From Candidatus Iainarchaeum sp. (lineage in GTDB: Archaea; Iainarchaeota; Iainarchaeia; Iainarchaeales; GCA-2688035): a stretch of 18,576 nt of DNA. The translations under genes were made by a program, and so were the position numbers. How positions within the stretch are numbered: the first letter of the stretch is position 1; the number at the start of each line of letters is the position of its first letter. Below are positions 7,217 through 13,621 of the stretch, piece after piece. The DNA lies in NCBI GenBank assembly GCA_026396975.1, contig JAPLVT010000055.1:1-18576 (forward strand), read 5' to 3'. The notes under the pieces were generated by a model. That model was not told the origin of the DNA. It saw only the letters and a program-made list of their open reading frames with translations, and searched no databases.

Positions 7217-8058
7217 CTGTCCTTCAGCCAAGGCACGTAATCGCTCGGCCCTATGTGGATTTTGTCCGCGGGCAGCGGCGCGGGCAGAATGCTCTGCACT
7301 GCCTCTGTCTTCGAAATCTTCTTGCTCTTAAGCCTGTGGTGCCTTGCCATGTTCAAAAAGTCCGTGTTTCCTCCGACGTTCAGCTGGTACGTGCCTGTGA
7401 TCTTGACTCCCCTGTCTGCGAAAAGCTTTGCGAGGACTCTGTGGGTTATTGTGGCTCCGACCTGAGCTTTTATATCGCAACCGGCACAGGGTATTCCTTT
7501 GTCCCTGAACTTCTTCTCCCAACTCGGTTCAGAAACAATGAACACTGGCATGCAGTTGATTAAAGCGCAATTGGCGTCCAGTGCGGCCTGTGCGTAATAT
7601 TCCACCGCCTGCTGCGACCCCACGGGCATGTAGTTCATGAGTATTTCCGCGCCGCTTTCCTTCAGCGCTTTTGTTACGTCCACTGGCTTCTGCTTTTCGT
7701 CGATCCTGAAAGCCACATCTTCAGGGTACTCTGCCATATGCTCGGCAACGCCGTCAAGCACAGGTCCCTTCTGGACAATAACATTCCCCCATTTCGGAAT
7801 TTTCTCCTGGAAGACCTTTGTGTTGTTCGGCAGCGCGAAAATCGCCTTGTTCAACGGCTTGCCGACCTTTCTCTTGTCGACGTCGAAGGCTGCGACAAAA
7901 TCTATGTCGCTGATTCTGTAGCCGCCAAGGACATTGTGCATCAGCCCCGGAACCAATTCGTCATTGGCCGCGACGTTTTTGTAGTACTCCACGCCTTGAA
8001 TAAGAGAGCTTGCGCAGTTGCCTATTCCTGCAACCGCAACCTTTATTTTTCCAGCCAT
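7186..8058 (-). CDS. ino1: Inositol-1-phosphate synthase, main open frame, truncated by deletion/frameshift
   Basis: This enzyme turns glucose-6-phosphate into L-myo-inositol-1-phosphate, using NAD, for inositol lipids. The open frame has 290 residues; relatives of the actinobacterial/archaeal short type have about 365. It begins with the Rossmann motif VAVAGIGNCASSLIQGVEYY and contains LMHNVLGGYRISDIDFVAAFDV, YMPVGSQQAVEYYAQAA, GCDIKAQVGATITHRVLAKL, YQLNVGGNTDFLNM, SKKISKTEAVQS and HIGPSDYVPWLKD. After D280 the sequence jumps to the distal C-terminus in another frame, so the product is probably inactive. It is divergent from the PadR-like gene. A run of eight G (coding strand) sits six bases before the ATG. 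A sequencing or assembly error is the main alternative. Confidence 0.85.
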   Translation of the reverse strand: MAGKIKVAVAGIGNCASSLIQGVEYYKNVAANDELVPGLMHNVLGGYRISDIDFVAAFDVDKRKVGKPLNKAIFALPNNTKVFQEKIPKWGNVIVQKGPVLDGVAEHMAEYPEDVAFRIDEKQKPVDVTKALKESGAEILMNYMPVGSQQAVEYYAQAALDANCALINCMPVFIVSEPSWEKKFRDKGIPCAGCDIKAQVGATITHRVLAKLFADRGVKITGTYQLNVGGNTDFLNMARHHRLKSKKISKTEAVQSILPAPLPADKIHIGPSDYVPWLKDRPWTGEQAVL

Positions 8059-8064
8059 AGAATT

Positions 8065-8072
8065 CCCCCCCC
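8065..8072 (-). promoter_or_regulatory. G8 tract in the ribosome-binding position of ino1
   Basis: Eight consecutive C on the plus strand (eight G on the coding strand) end six bases before the ATG at 8058, where a Shine-Dalgarno would sit. It is G-rich like GGAGG but not a clean match. Homopolymers of this length can vary by slippage. Confidence 0.35.
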
Positions 8073-8105
8073 GTTTTTAAATTTCCCCTATTTATTTCAC
8101 GAACA

Positions 8106-8130
8106 TAAAATATTTTACAATTATAAAATA
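8106..8130. promoter_or_regulatory. AT-rich overlapping palindromes between ino1 and padR-like gene
   Basis: TAAAATATTTTA (8106-8117) is a perfect 12-bp palindrome. It overlaps an inverted repeat with arms TATTTTA (8111-8117) and TAAAATA (8124-8130) separated by six bases. The pair lies centrally in the divergent promoter region of ino1 and the PadR-like gene. That is the natural place for an autoregulatory PadR operator. Binding itself is inferred. Confidence 0.45.
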
Positions 8131-8140
8131 GTGTTAAGTC

Positions 8141-8148
8141 TATTTAAA
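8141..8148 (+). promoter_or_regulatory. TATA box of the PadR-like gene
   Basis: TATTTAAA is centred about 28 bases before the ATG at 8173, standard archaeal spacing for a leaderless message. It supports 8173 as the start over longer in-frame extensions. Confidence 0.6.
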
Positions 8149-8172
8149 CCTTTTCCCGCATTTTATTCTCCA

Positions 8173-8493
8173 ATGCCGGGTGTCAAGGAAAGCAGGGAGT
8201 TCCAGCGCTTCAAGGTGAAGCTGGGCGTCGAGCTGCTTTGGATTTACATTCTCGCGCTGCTGCGCAAAAAGCCCAGCCACGCCTACGTGCTTAGGAAGGA
8301 GATTGAAAAAAAATTCGGCTTCCTTCCCGGCAACGTCAGCGCCTACGTTGTTTTGTACAAGCTGCAGTCCAGGGGTTTCGTGAGCGCGAAAGAGGATGGC
8401 AACAGGACTGTTTACAGCATTACATCTGACGGGAAAAAGCTTCTCGTAGAAGCGAAAAAAGAGCTGCAGGGAACGCTCAAAAGGCTATTTTGA
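8173..8493 (+). CDS. PadR-family winged-helix regulator
   Basis: A 106-residue protein. After a short basic N-terminus comes the PadR-type winged helix: LLWIYILALLRKKPSHAYVLRKEIEKKFGF (helices 1-2), LPGNVSAYVVLYKLQSRGFVS (recognition helix), EDGNRTVYSITSDGKKLL (the wing with the typical RxxYxIT.xGk motif), then a helix VEAKKELQGTLKRL for dimer contact. The ATG at 8173 is chosen because a TATA box lies 28 bases upstream and the upstream in-frame stretch is antisense to ino1. It is divergent from the inositol-phosphate synthase, with palindromes in the shared promoter, so it may control itself and that gene. The stop codon is followed at once by nine T. The inducing signal is unknown. Confidence 0.82.
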   Translation: MPGVKESREFQRFKVKLGVELLWIYILALLRKKPSHAYVLRKEIEKKFGFLPGNVSAYVVLYKLQSRGFVSAKEDGNRTVYSITSDGKKLLVEAKKELQGTLKRLF

Positions 8494-8502
8494 TTTTTTT
8501 TT
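8494..8502 (+). terminator. T-run terminator after the PadR-like gene
   Basis: Nine consecutive T begin immediately after the TGA at 8491-8493. Archaeal polymerases stop at such T-tracts without a hairpin. Confidence 0.5.
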
Positions 8503-8515
8503 ACCGCGAACTATT

Positions 8516-9220
8516 CTACAGCCGTCTTCTCCTGCATTTTATTCTCGGCACTTTTCGGGAGGCTCTATTTTGCAGTGGTCGTACCACAATGCTTTTCACT
8601 TCTCCAACAGTGCCCTGTGCAAAAGGCAGTTCATGTCCTGCCTCGTGCAATCTGATGTCTTTTTTGATTAGTGCGCTAATCGCAATTGCAAATTTTTCTG
8701 GCGTTAGTCCAAGCAGCCGCATTTCCCTATCGGCTGTTGTCTGCATTGCGTATTTATATACTCGGCCTGAGTCCCATGCTGCCTGAGTTGTCCTGCTTTT
8801 TATAATTCGCTGTATTTTTGGCGGCAGCAACTTGAATAGAGTGTTGATTTCAATGCACCTTATCGGAACGCCCTTGCTGCTATAATAAGTTGTAATCCAA
8901 AAAGCCTGGCTGTCAGGGCGTTCTAAGCCGCCTGCAGGCGGGCTGCAATGAAAAGCGTATGCAATATCCGGGTTGTGTTTTTCAATGAGCCTTCTCCCTC
9001 CTGCCAGTATGCCATGCTTAACAATATGTTCCACTTCTTGAAAATCAATCCGCTGCCCCTTGGGGGATCTCATTACTTGCCCAATCAGCGATTTATCCGA
9101 GCCAGGTTCCAATAGCGTTTCATGCCCTTCAAGCAGCCCAAGCCTTTTGATAAGTCGCCCTACACGACCTGCAAATATTTCATTCGCATGCGGCTTCCAA
9201 ATTAACAACAACCTCGCCAT
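8516..9220 (-). CDS. Uncharacterised protein, paralogue B of a tandem pair, possible M14-like zinc enzyme
   Basis: A 234-residue protein, clearly homologous along its length to the next gene (9246-9995). Shared blocks: H11-x-x-E14 (HANE), FHCSPPAG with H91, then AFWIT, CIEINTLFKLLPPKI with E124, LTPEKFAIAISALI..., HEAGHELPF and GTVGEVKSI, ending in an arginine-rich tail. I do not recognise the family with certainty. The order H-x-x-E, distal H, distal E resembles the zinc ligands and catalytic Glu of M14/aspartoacylase (AstE/AspA) hydrolases. That would suggest a metal-dependent amidohydrolase or carboxypeptidase, but the usual N-R substrate motif is not obvious. The start is ATG 9220 behind GGGGAAAGG. 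It lies 25 bases downstream of its paralogue, probably in one operon. Confidence 0.6.
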   Translation of the reverse strand: MARLLLIWKPHANEIFAGRVGRLIKRLGLLEGHETLLEPGSDKSLIGQVMRSPKGQRIDFQEVEHIVKHGILAGGRRLIEKHNPDIAYAFHCSPPAGGLERPDSQAFWITTYYSSKGVPIRCIEINTLFKLLPPKIQRIIKSRTTQAAWDSGRVYKYAMQTTADREMRLLGLTPEKFAIAISALIKKDIRLHEAGHELPFAQGTVGEVKSIVVRPLQNRASRKVPRIKCRRRRL

Positions 9221-9245
9221 ACCTTTCCCCTTGGCCTGTTCTGAA

Positions 9246-9995
9246 TTATCTTGGTCTCCTTCTGTATTCTCCCCTCAATAACCTGCGTGTTACCCTTTTT
9301 TGCGGCAGCCTTATTCTTATTGTTTTCACTTCTCCCACTGTACCTTTTGTCAAGATGGGCAATTTTTCCCCGGCCTGGTGCAATCCAATCTCATACCTTA
9401 TCTTCGCGGCAATTGCAACAGCAAACTTTTCAGGGTGAAGCCCTGCCTCACGCATTGCTTTTACCGATGTCTGTTCTAGGGCGTATTTTTGAATTGCTAA
9501 CCTTCTCCACGCTTCTTCCGGTGTCGCTTCCATAACCTTTGCCAGAATTTTCGGCGGCATTGCTTTGAATATGGCATTAATTTCAACGCACCTCATTAGT
9601 TTATGAGTTATAAAAACATCTGGTGTAATCCAGAACGCTGTAGTGTCTGGGTGTTCCAAATCAAGACCCGCAGGGGGGCTGCAATGCCAGTTGTATGTAA
9701 TGCTGGCCTTTGTGTCATGAGCAAGCTGTACCGGTATGAGATGCCCAGCCCAGGCTTTTTTGGGGTCAATCTTCTGGCCAGCAGGCATTTTCAATATTTT
9801 TCCAAGCATCGTGTCCTTAGGATTGATTTTAGCCCAAATCAATTCATTGCCCTGCGGTTTCCCAGGAATCTTCTCCCTTCCCATCCGCAGTACCCTAAAC
9901 CCTTCTTTTCCGAATTCCTTTGCTGCTAACTGCGCAACCATCATTGCGAATGCCTCGCCAGGATGCGCGTTCACAACGAACAGTATCCTCACCAT
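9246..9995 (-). CDS. Uncharacterised protein, paralogue A of a tandem pair, possible M14-like zinc enzyme
   Basis: A 249-residue protein and first gene of the pair. It begins VRILFVVNAHPGEAF, a beta strand leading into H11-x-x-E14. The centre has WHCSPPAGLDLEHPDTTAFWIT (H104), then RCVEINAIFKAMPPKI (E139). The C-terminal half is helical (HPEKFAVAIAAKIRYEIGLHQAGEK), followed by GTVGEVKTIRIRLP and a very basic tail RRLLRGEYRRRPR. It has no signal peptide or membrane span. The invariant H-x-x-E / HCSPPAG / EIN set shared with its neighbour suggests a metal site as in M14/aspartoacylase enzymes; this is inference from motif order. The basic tail in both copies could bind nucleic acid or membrane. 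The start is ATG 9995 with AGGGAAAAGG upstream. It is divergent from the Mre11-like gene. Confidence 0.6.
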   Translation of the reverse strand: MVRILFVVNAHPGEAFAMMVAQLAAKEFGKEGFRVLRMGREKIPGKPQGNELIWAKINPKDTMLGKILKMPAGQKIDPKKAWAGHLIPVQLAHDTKASITYNWHCSPPAGLDLEHPDTTAFWITPDVFITHKLMRCVEINAIFKAMPPKILAKVMEATPEEAWRRLAIQKYALEQTSVKAMREAGLHPEKFAVAIAAKIRYEIGLHQAGEKLPILTKGTVGEVKTIRIRLPQKRVTRRLLRGEYRRRPR

Positions 9996-10010
9996 GCCTT
10001 TTCCCTAATA

Positions 10011-10036
10011 ATTAAAATAAGCACCTTGTATAAATT
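10011..10036. promoter_or_regulatory. AT-rich divergent promoter between paralogue A and Mre11-like gene
   Basis: The 56-base gap holds ATTAAAATAA (10011-10020) and GTATAAATT (about 10028-10036). Each lies 20-37 bases from one of the two divergent starts (9995 and 10052), so either could be the TATA box for either strand. Assignment is uncertain. Confidence 0.4.
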
Positions 10037-10051
10037 AATTCGGTTAGTCTT

Positions 10052-11365
10052 ATGAAAATAGCAATCGCATCTGATTTGCACCTCGGTTTCGGGAAGGGAA
10101 CCGAGCGCGAGCAGGAAGCTTTCGAGCAGGCGAAAGTTGCTTTCGGGCTCGCGCTTTCGGAGAAAGCGGACTTGCTTCTTCTTGCGGGCGACATTTTTGA
10201 TTCGGATGTGCCGCCGCAGGAAACATGGCTGGGTGCGTTCAGGCTGTTTTCCATCATGCGGGGCGAAAAAACTAAAGAAAAATTTTCCGTGAAAAAGCTC
10301 AAGGGTGAAGCCGAGGAAGATTTTGAGTGCACGGGCTGCATTCCTGTGATTGCGATTGCCGGCACTCACGAGTTCAGGTCAAGGGATTTCAAGAATGCTC
10401 TTGAGGTATTGCAGGAAGCCGGCTGCCTGGTATATTTGCACGCGGCTAAAGCGGAATTCGAGCTTGGCGGCGAGCGCGTTGTTGTGCACGGTCTTAGCGG
10501 TGTGCCCGAGAAAAAGGCGCTTGACGCACTGCGCCTGTGGAGCCCGCAGCCCGAGCGCGGCGCCGTGAATGTTTTGCTGCTGCACCAGAGCATAAAGGAA
10601 TTCCTGCCTTTTGACGACGAGATGATTGCAAGCATTTCCCTCGGTGACCTGCCGAAAGGCTTCGACCTTATTGTGGACGGGCACTTGCACTGGTTCAGCG
10701 ACAAGAACCTCAAGGAAAAAAACTTTCTGGTCTGCGGCAGCACTGTGATAACGCAGATGAAAAGGCTTGAAGCCGAGAAGGAGAAAGGAATTAGCATTTT
10801 TGATACAGTGGACAAAAAGATCAGGTTTGTTCCTCTTCCCGGGCAAAGGAAGTTTTTCTACACTGCAATCGAGTTCAAGAGTGCCGACGCGGAAAAAGTC
10901 CTCGCGGAAGCGGAAGAAAAGCTTCAGGGCTTGCTTGAGAAGTGCGGCTCGGGCGAGAAGCCGCTGGTAAAGCTGAAATTGAAGGGAACTCTTGCGAAAG
11001 GGCTTGCGGTTTCCGACATTGACTTGGGCTCCCTCAAGGGGAAATTTGCCGGCAGGGCTGTCCTTTCCATTGACAGGTCTTTTGAGGAAACAGCCTTCAA
11101 GGAAAAGCTGGCGGAGCTGAGGGCTTTGCAGCTGGAGAAAAAAAGCGTCAGCACAATGGGCTTCGAGCTGCTGCAGAAAAACCTTGCCGAAACAAAGTTC
11201 GGCGATGCCTTCGACGTGCGGAGGGTTTTCGACCTTCTTGCCGAGGGGGAAAACGAAAAGGTTGCGGCGTTGCTTTCCGGCGATGGCGAGGCTGACGCAG
11301 TTTTTTCAGGTGCAAAGGAAGAAAACAGGCCAAAGCGAACAGGGAAATTGCAGGATTACTCTTGA
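10052..11365 (+). CDS. mre11: Mre11/SbcD-like DNA double-strand-break repair nuclease
   Basis: A 437-residue calcineurin-type phosphoesterase. Metal-site motifs in order: SDLHLG (D8, H10), LAGDIFDSD (D47), GTHEFR (T105, H106, E107) in place of the usual GNHD, LLLHQSI, and DGHLHW (H211, H213). The N-terminal 1-260 is the nuclease core, followed by a capping domain and a charged tail. Mre11 works with the Rad50 ATPase in processing double-strand breaks. No Rad50 gene lies next to it in this window, which is unusual but not unknown. Loss of the GNHD asparagine (a metal ligand in the family) for Thr could alter activity. The catalytic histidine is kept. ATG 10052 gives the canonical MKIAIASDLH start. 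Its last codons and stop are repeated in frame downstream. Confidence 0.85.
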   Translation: MKIAIASDLHLGFGKGTEREQEAFEQAKVAFGLALSEKADLLLLAGDIFDSDVPPQETWLGAFRLFSIMRGEKTKEKFSVKKLKGEAEEDFECTGCIPVIAIAGTHEFRSRDFKNALEVLQEAGCLVYLHAAKAEFELGGERVVVHGLSGVPEKKALDALRLWSPQPERGAVNVLLLHQSIKEFLPFDDEMIASISLGDLPKGFDLIVDGHLHWFSDKNLKEKNFLVCGSTVITQMKRLEAEKEKGISIFDTVDKKIRFVPLPGQRKFFYTAIEFKSADAEKVLAEAEEKLQGLLEKCGSGEKPLVKLKLKGTLAKGLAVSDIDLGSLKGKFAGRAVLSIDRSFEETAFKEKLAELRALQLEKKSVSTMGFELLQKNLAETKFGDAFDVRRVFDLLAEGENEKVAALLSGDGEADAVFSGAKEENRPKRTGKLQDYS

Positions 11366-11449
11366 AGCAGAAGAAGCGGGCCGAAAAGCGCGGGGGAATT
11401 GTCGGATTGTTCTTAGGCTGAAGAAAGCAGGCAGGACTATCCTTGAGGG
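11342..11449 (+). repeat. Three in-frame copies of the mre11 terminal codons and stop
   Basis: The gene ends GKLQDYS-TGA. In the same frame the next 17 codons end GELSDCS-TAG, and the next 10 end SRQDYP-TGA. At the DNA level GGGAAATTGCAGGATT (11342) matches GGGGAATTGTCGGATT (11393) at a 51-base period, and GCAGGACTATCCTTGAGG (11431-11448) is a third, shorter copy. This looks like a decayed tandem repeat. There is no sign that the downstream copies are translated. Confidence 0.55.
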
Positions 11450-11456
11450 TTTTTTT
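11450..11456 (+). terminator. T-run terminator downstream of mre11
   Basis: Seven T after GAGGG, followed by C-rich sequence, lie between mre11 and the pyrophosphatase promoter. This is consistent with archaeal T-tract termination. Confidence 0.4.
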
Positions 11457-11473
11457 CCACGCCCCCCAAAAGG

Positions 11474-11482
11474 TTAAAATAT
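11474..11482 (+). promoter_or_regulatory. TATA box of the membrane pyrophosphatase gene
   Basis: TTAAAATAT is centred 28 bases before the ATG at 11506, standard spacing for a leaderless archaeal transcript. The gene therefore has its own promoter separate from mre11. Confidence 0.6.
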
Positions 11483-11505
11483 GGCAATTTCTCTTATTTT
11501 AGCAG

Positions 11506-13494
11506 ATGAATGAAGCTGTTGTTAATTCACTTTATATAGTACTGGCCTTGTCGCTGCTGGCGATTCTATTTGCACTGTACAAGCGCAGTTGGATTCTGCG
11601 CAGGGACAGGGGCAACGCGAAAATGCGTGAAATAAGCGACCTCATCCATCTCGGCGCAATGACTTACCTGCGCAAGCAGTATGAAATGCTCGCGGTCTTC
11701 ATCGCGGTTGTCGCAATACTTCTCTTCTTAGGCCTTGGCGCAATAACCGCAGTGGCTTTTGTTTTCGGCGCGGTTCTTTCAATCGCGGCGGGCAACATCG
11801 GCATGCGCACTGCGACAGCGGCCAACAGCAGGACGACACAGGCGGCAATGAAAAGCGTTGAGAAAGGCTTTGACGTCGCTTTCGCCAGCGGTCTTGTAAG
11901 CGGCTTTGCCGTCGTCGGCTTGGGCTTGTTCGGGATAACGCTTTTGTATCTTCTCATAGGAGACCCGCAATTGCTTTTCGGATTCGGTTTCGGCGCGAGC
12001 AGCATCGCGCTTTTCGCAAGGGTCGGAGGCGGAATATTCACAAAGGGCGCCGATGTCGGCGCAGACCTTGTCGGAAAGGTCGAAAAAGGAATTCCCGAGG
12101 ACGACCCGCGCAACCCCGCTGTCATTGCCGACAACGTCGGCGACAACGTCGGTGATGTCGCGGGAATGGGCGCTGATTTGTTCGAGAGCTATGTCGGCGC
12201 GATTATCGCGGCAATGGTTCTTGGGGTTACCGCGGTGGGCGCTAACGGTGCAATTCTCGGCGCGAAAGGCGCAGCAATCCCGCTTGCGCTTTCGGGCGTC
12301 GGAATAATCGCCTCGATTCTTGGCACCGCGTGGGTCAAGGCAAAGAAGGGAAATATTTTTTCTGCTATTGATAAGGGCATTCTTCTCGCGGCAGTCGCAA
12401 TGGCGATTTTTTCCTTCATGTTCATAGACCTTTTCGTCGGAATGTATGGATTATTTTACGCGATTCTCGCAGGGCTTGTTGTGGCAATAATAATCGGCTA
12501 TTTCACGGAGTTCGTTACTTCCCCCTACCACAGGCCGACCCAGATGATTGCTGAAGCAGCGCGCACAGGCGCAGGCACAAACATCATCACCGGCATGAGC
12601 ACGGGGATGCTTTCGACATCGGTTTACATTATTGTTGTTTCAGGCGCAATACTTGTTTCATACTATTTCGCTGGATTGTTCGGAGTCGCAATTGCTGCAG
12701 TTGGAATGTTGAGCACGCTTGCCATAACACTGAGCGCTGAAACTTACGGCAGTGTCAGCGATAACAGCGCAGGCATTTCCGAGATGGCCGGCCTGGGCAA
12801 GAAAGTCAGGGAGCGCACTGAAATGCTCGATGCAGTCGGCAACAGCACCGCTGCTATCGGCAAGGGCTTTGCGATAAGCAGCGCCGCTCTCACAACGCTT
12901 GCCTTGTTCGCTTCCTTCATCCAAATAACACACTTGCCGTCGATTGACCTGAGCAAGCCGGTTGTTATCGTGGGGCTGCTCATGGGTGCCCTGATGCCGT
13001 TTGTTTTCAGCGCTTTCGCGATGAGCAGTGTGGGAAGGGCTGCTATGGCAATGGTTGAAGAGGTCAGGAGGCAGTTCAAGCAGATAAAGGGATTGTTGAG
13101 CGGCAAAGCGAAGCCTGATTATGAGAAGTGCATTGCAATCAGCACAAGCGCTTCCCTCAGGGAAATGGTAACCCCTGGCTTGCTTGCGATTCTTGCCCCA
13201 ATCGCCTTCGGGCTTGCGTTCGGTGTGGAAGCATTGGGCGGATTTTTGGCGGGCGCGATTGCGACAGGCTTTTTGCTAGCGGTTTTCATGGCGAACAGCG
13301 GCGCCGCCTGGGACAACGCGAAAAAGTTTATTGAAGCAGGGCACTTTGGGGGAAAGGGAAGCGATGCCCACAAGGCAGCTGTAATCGGCGACACTGTCGG
13401 CGACCCGTGCAAGGACACCGCCGGCCCGTCCATGAACATTCTCATAAAGCTGATGACAATAGTCAGCCTTTTGGTGCTGCCGCTGCTTCTCTAA
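11506..13494 (+). CDS. hppA: Membrane-bound ion-pumping pyrophosphatase, K+-dependent type
   Basis: A 662-residue integral membrane protein with about 15-16 hydrophobic spans that couples PPi hydrolysis to H+ or Na+ export. Substrate-site motifs are complete: GADLVGKVEKGIPEDDPRNP, then ADNVGDNVGDVAGMGADLFESY, then DNSAGISEMAGL, and near the end GDTVGDPCKDTAGPS. In GNSTAAIGKG, A449 and G452 stand where K+-independent enzymes have Lys and Thr, so this belongs to the K+-dependent group. The DLFESY glutamate matches the position seen in Na+-pumping members, which leaves Na+ or mixed Na+/H+ transport possible; the ion is not settled by sequence alone. It precedes acetyl-CoA synthetase, a PPi producer, on the same strand. 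Confidence 0.93.
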   Translation: MNEAVVNSLYIVLALSLLAILFALYKRSWILRRDRGNAKMREISDLIHLGAMTYLRKQYEMLAVFIAVVAILLFLGLGAITAVAFVFGAVLSIAAGNIGMRTATAANSRTTQAAMKSVEKGFDVAFASGLVSGFAVVGLGLFGITLLYLLIGDPQLLFGFGFGASSIALFARVGGGIFTKGADVGADLVGKVEKGIPEDDPRNPAVIADNVGDNVGDVAGMGADLFESYVGAIIAAMVLGVTAVGANGAILGAKGAAIPLALSGVGIIASILGTAWVKAKKGNIFSAIDKGILLAAVAMAIFSFMFIDLFVGMYGLFYAILAGLVVAIIIGYFTEFVTSPYHRPTQMIAEAARTGAGTNIITGMSTGMLSTSVYIIVVSGAILVSYYFAGLFGVAIAAVGMLSTLAITLSAETYGSVSDNSAGISEMAGLGKKVRERTEMLDAVGNSTAAIGKGFAISSAALTTLALFASFIQITHLPSIDLSKPVVIVGLLMGALMPFVFSAFAMSSVGRAAMAMVEEVRRQFKQIKGLLSGKAKPDYEKCIAISTSASLREMVTPGLLAILAPIAFGLAFGVEALGGFLAGAIATGFLLAVFMANSGAAWDNAKKFIEAGHFGGKGSDAHKAAVIGDTVGDPCKDTAGPSMNILIKLMTIVSLLVLPLLL

Positions 13495-13498
13495 GCGC

Positions 13499-13511
13499 CA
13501 GCCTTGGGCTG
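13499..13511 (+). terminator. Small hairpin just after the pyrophosphatase gene
   Basis: CAGCC-TTG-GGCTG can form a five-base-pair stem right after the stop at 13494. A T-rich stretch follows only at about 13553-13558, so termination here is weakly supported. Confidence 0.25.
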
Positions 13512-13621
13512 AGGAACAAATAAAAACCCTACTTTCTTTACCATATTTAGCAATTTTTTAAATTGGCGGGCATTTTTAGTTCTTTGATTAATTCTTAATT
13601 GAAAAGGAAACAGTGGTTTTG

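Noticed and set aside
11184..11477. A 97-codon plus-strand frame covering the mre11 end and the repeat region
   Set aside because: It mostly overlaps mre11 in another frame; its low-complexity repeat comes from the DNA duplication, with no promoter or ribosome site for it.
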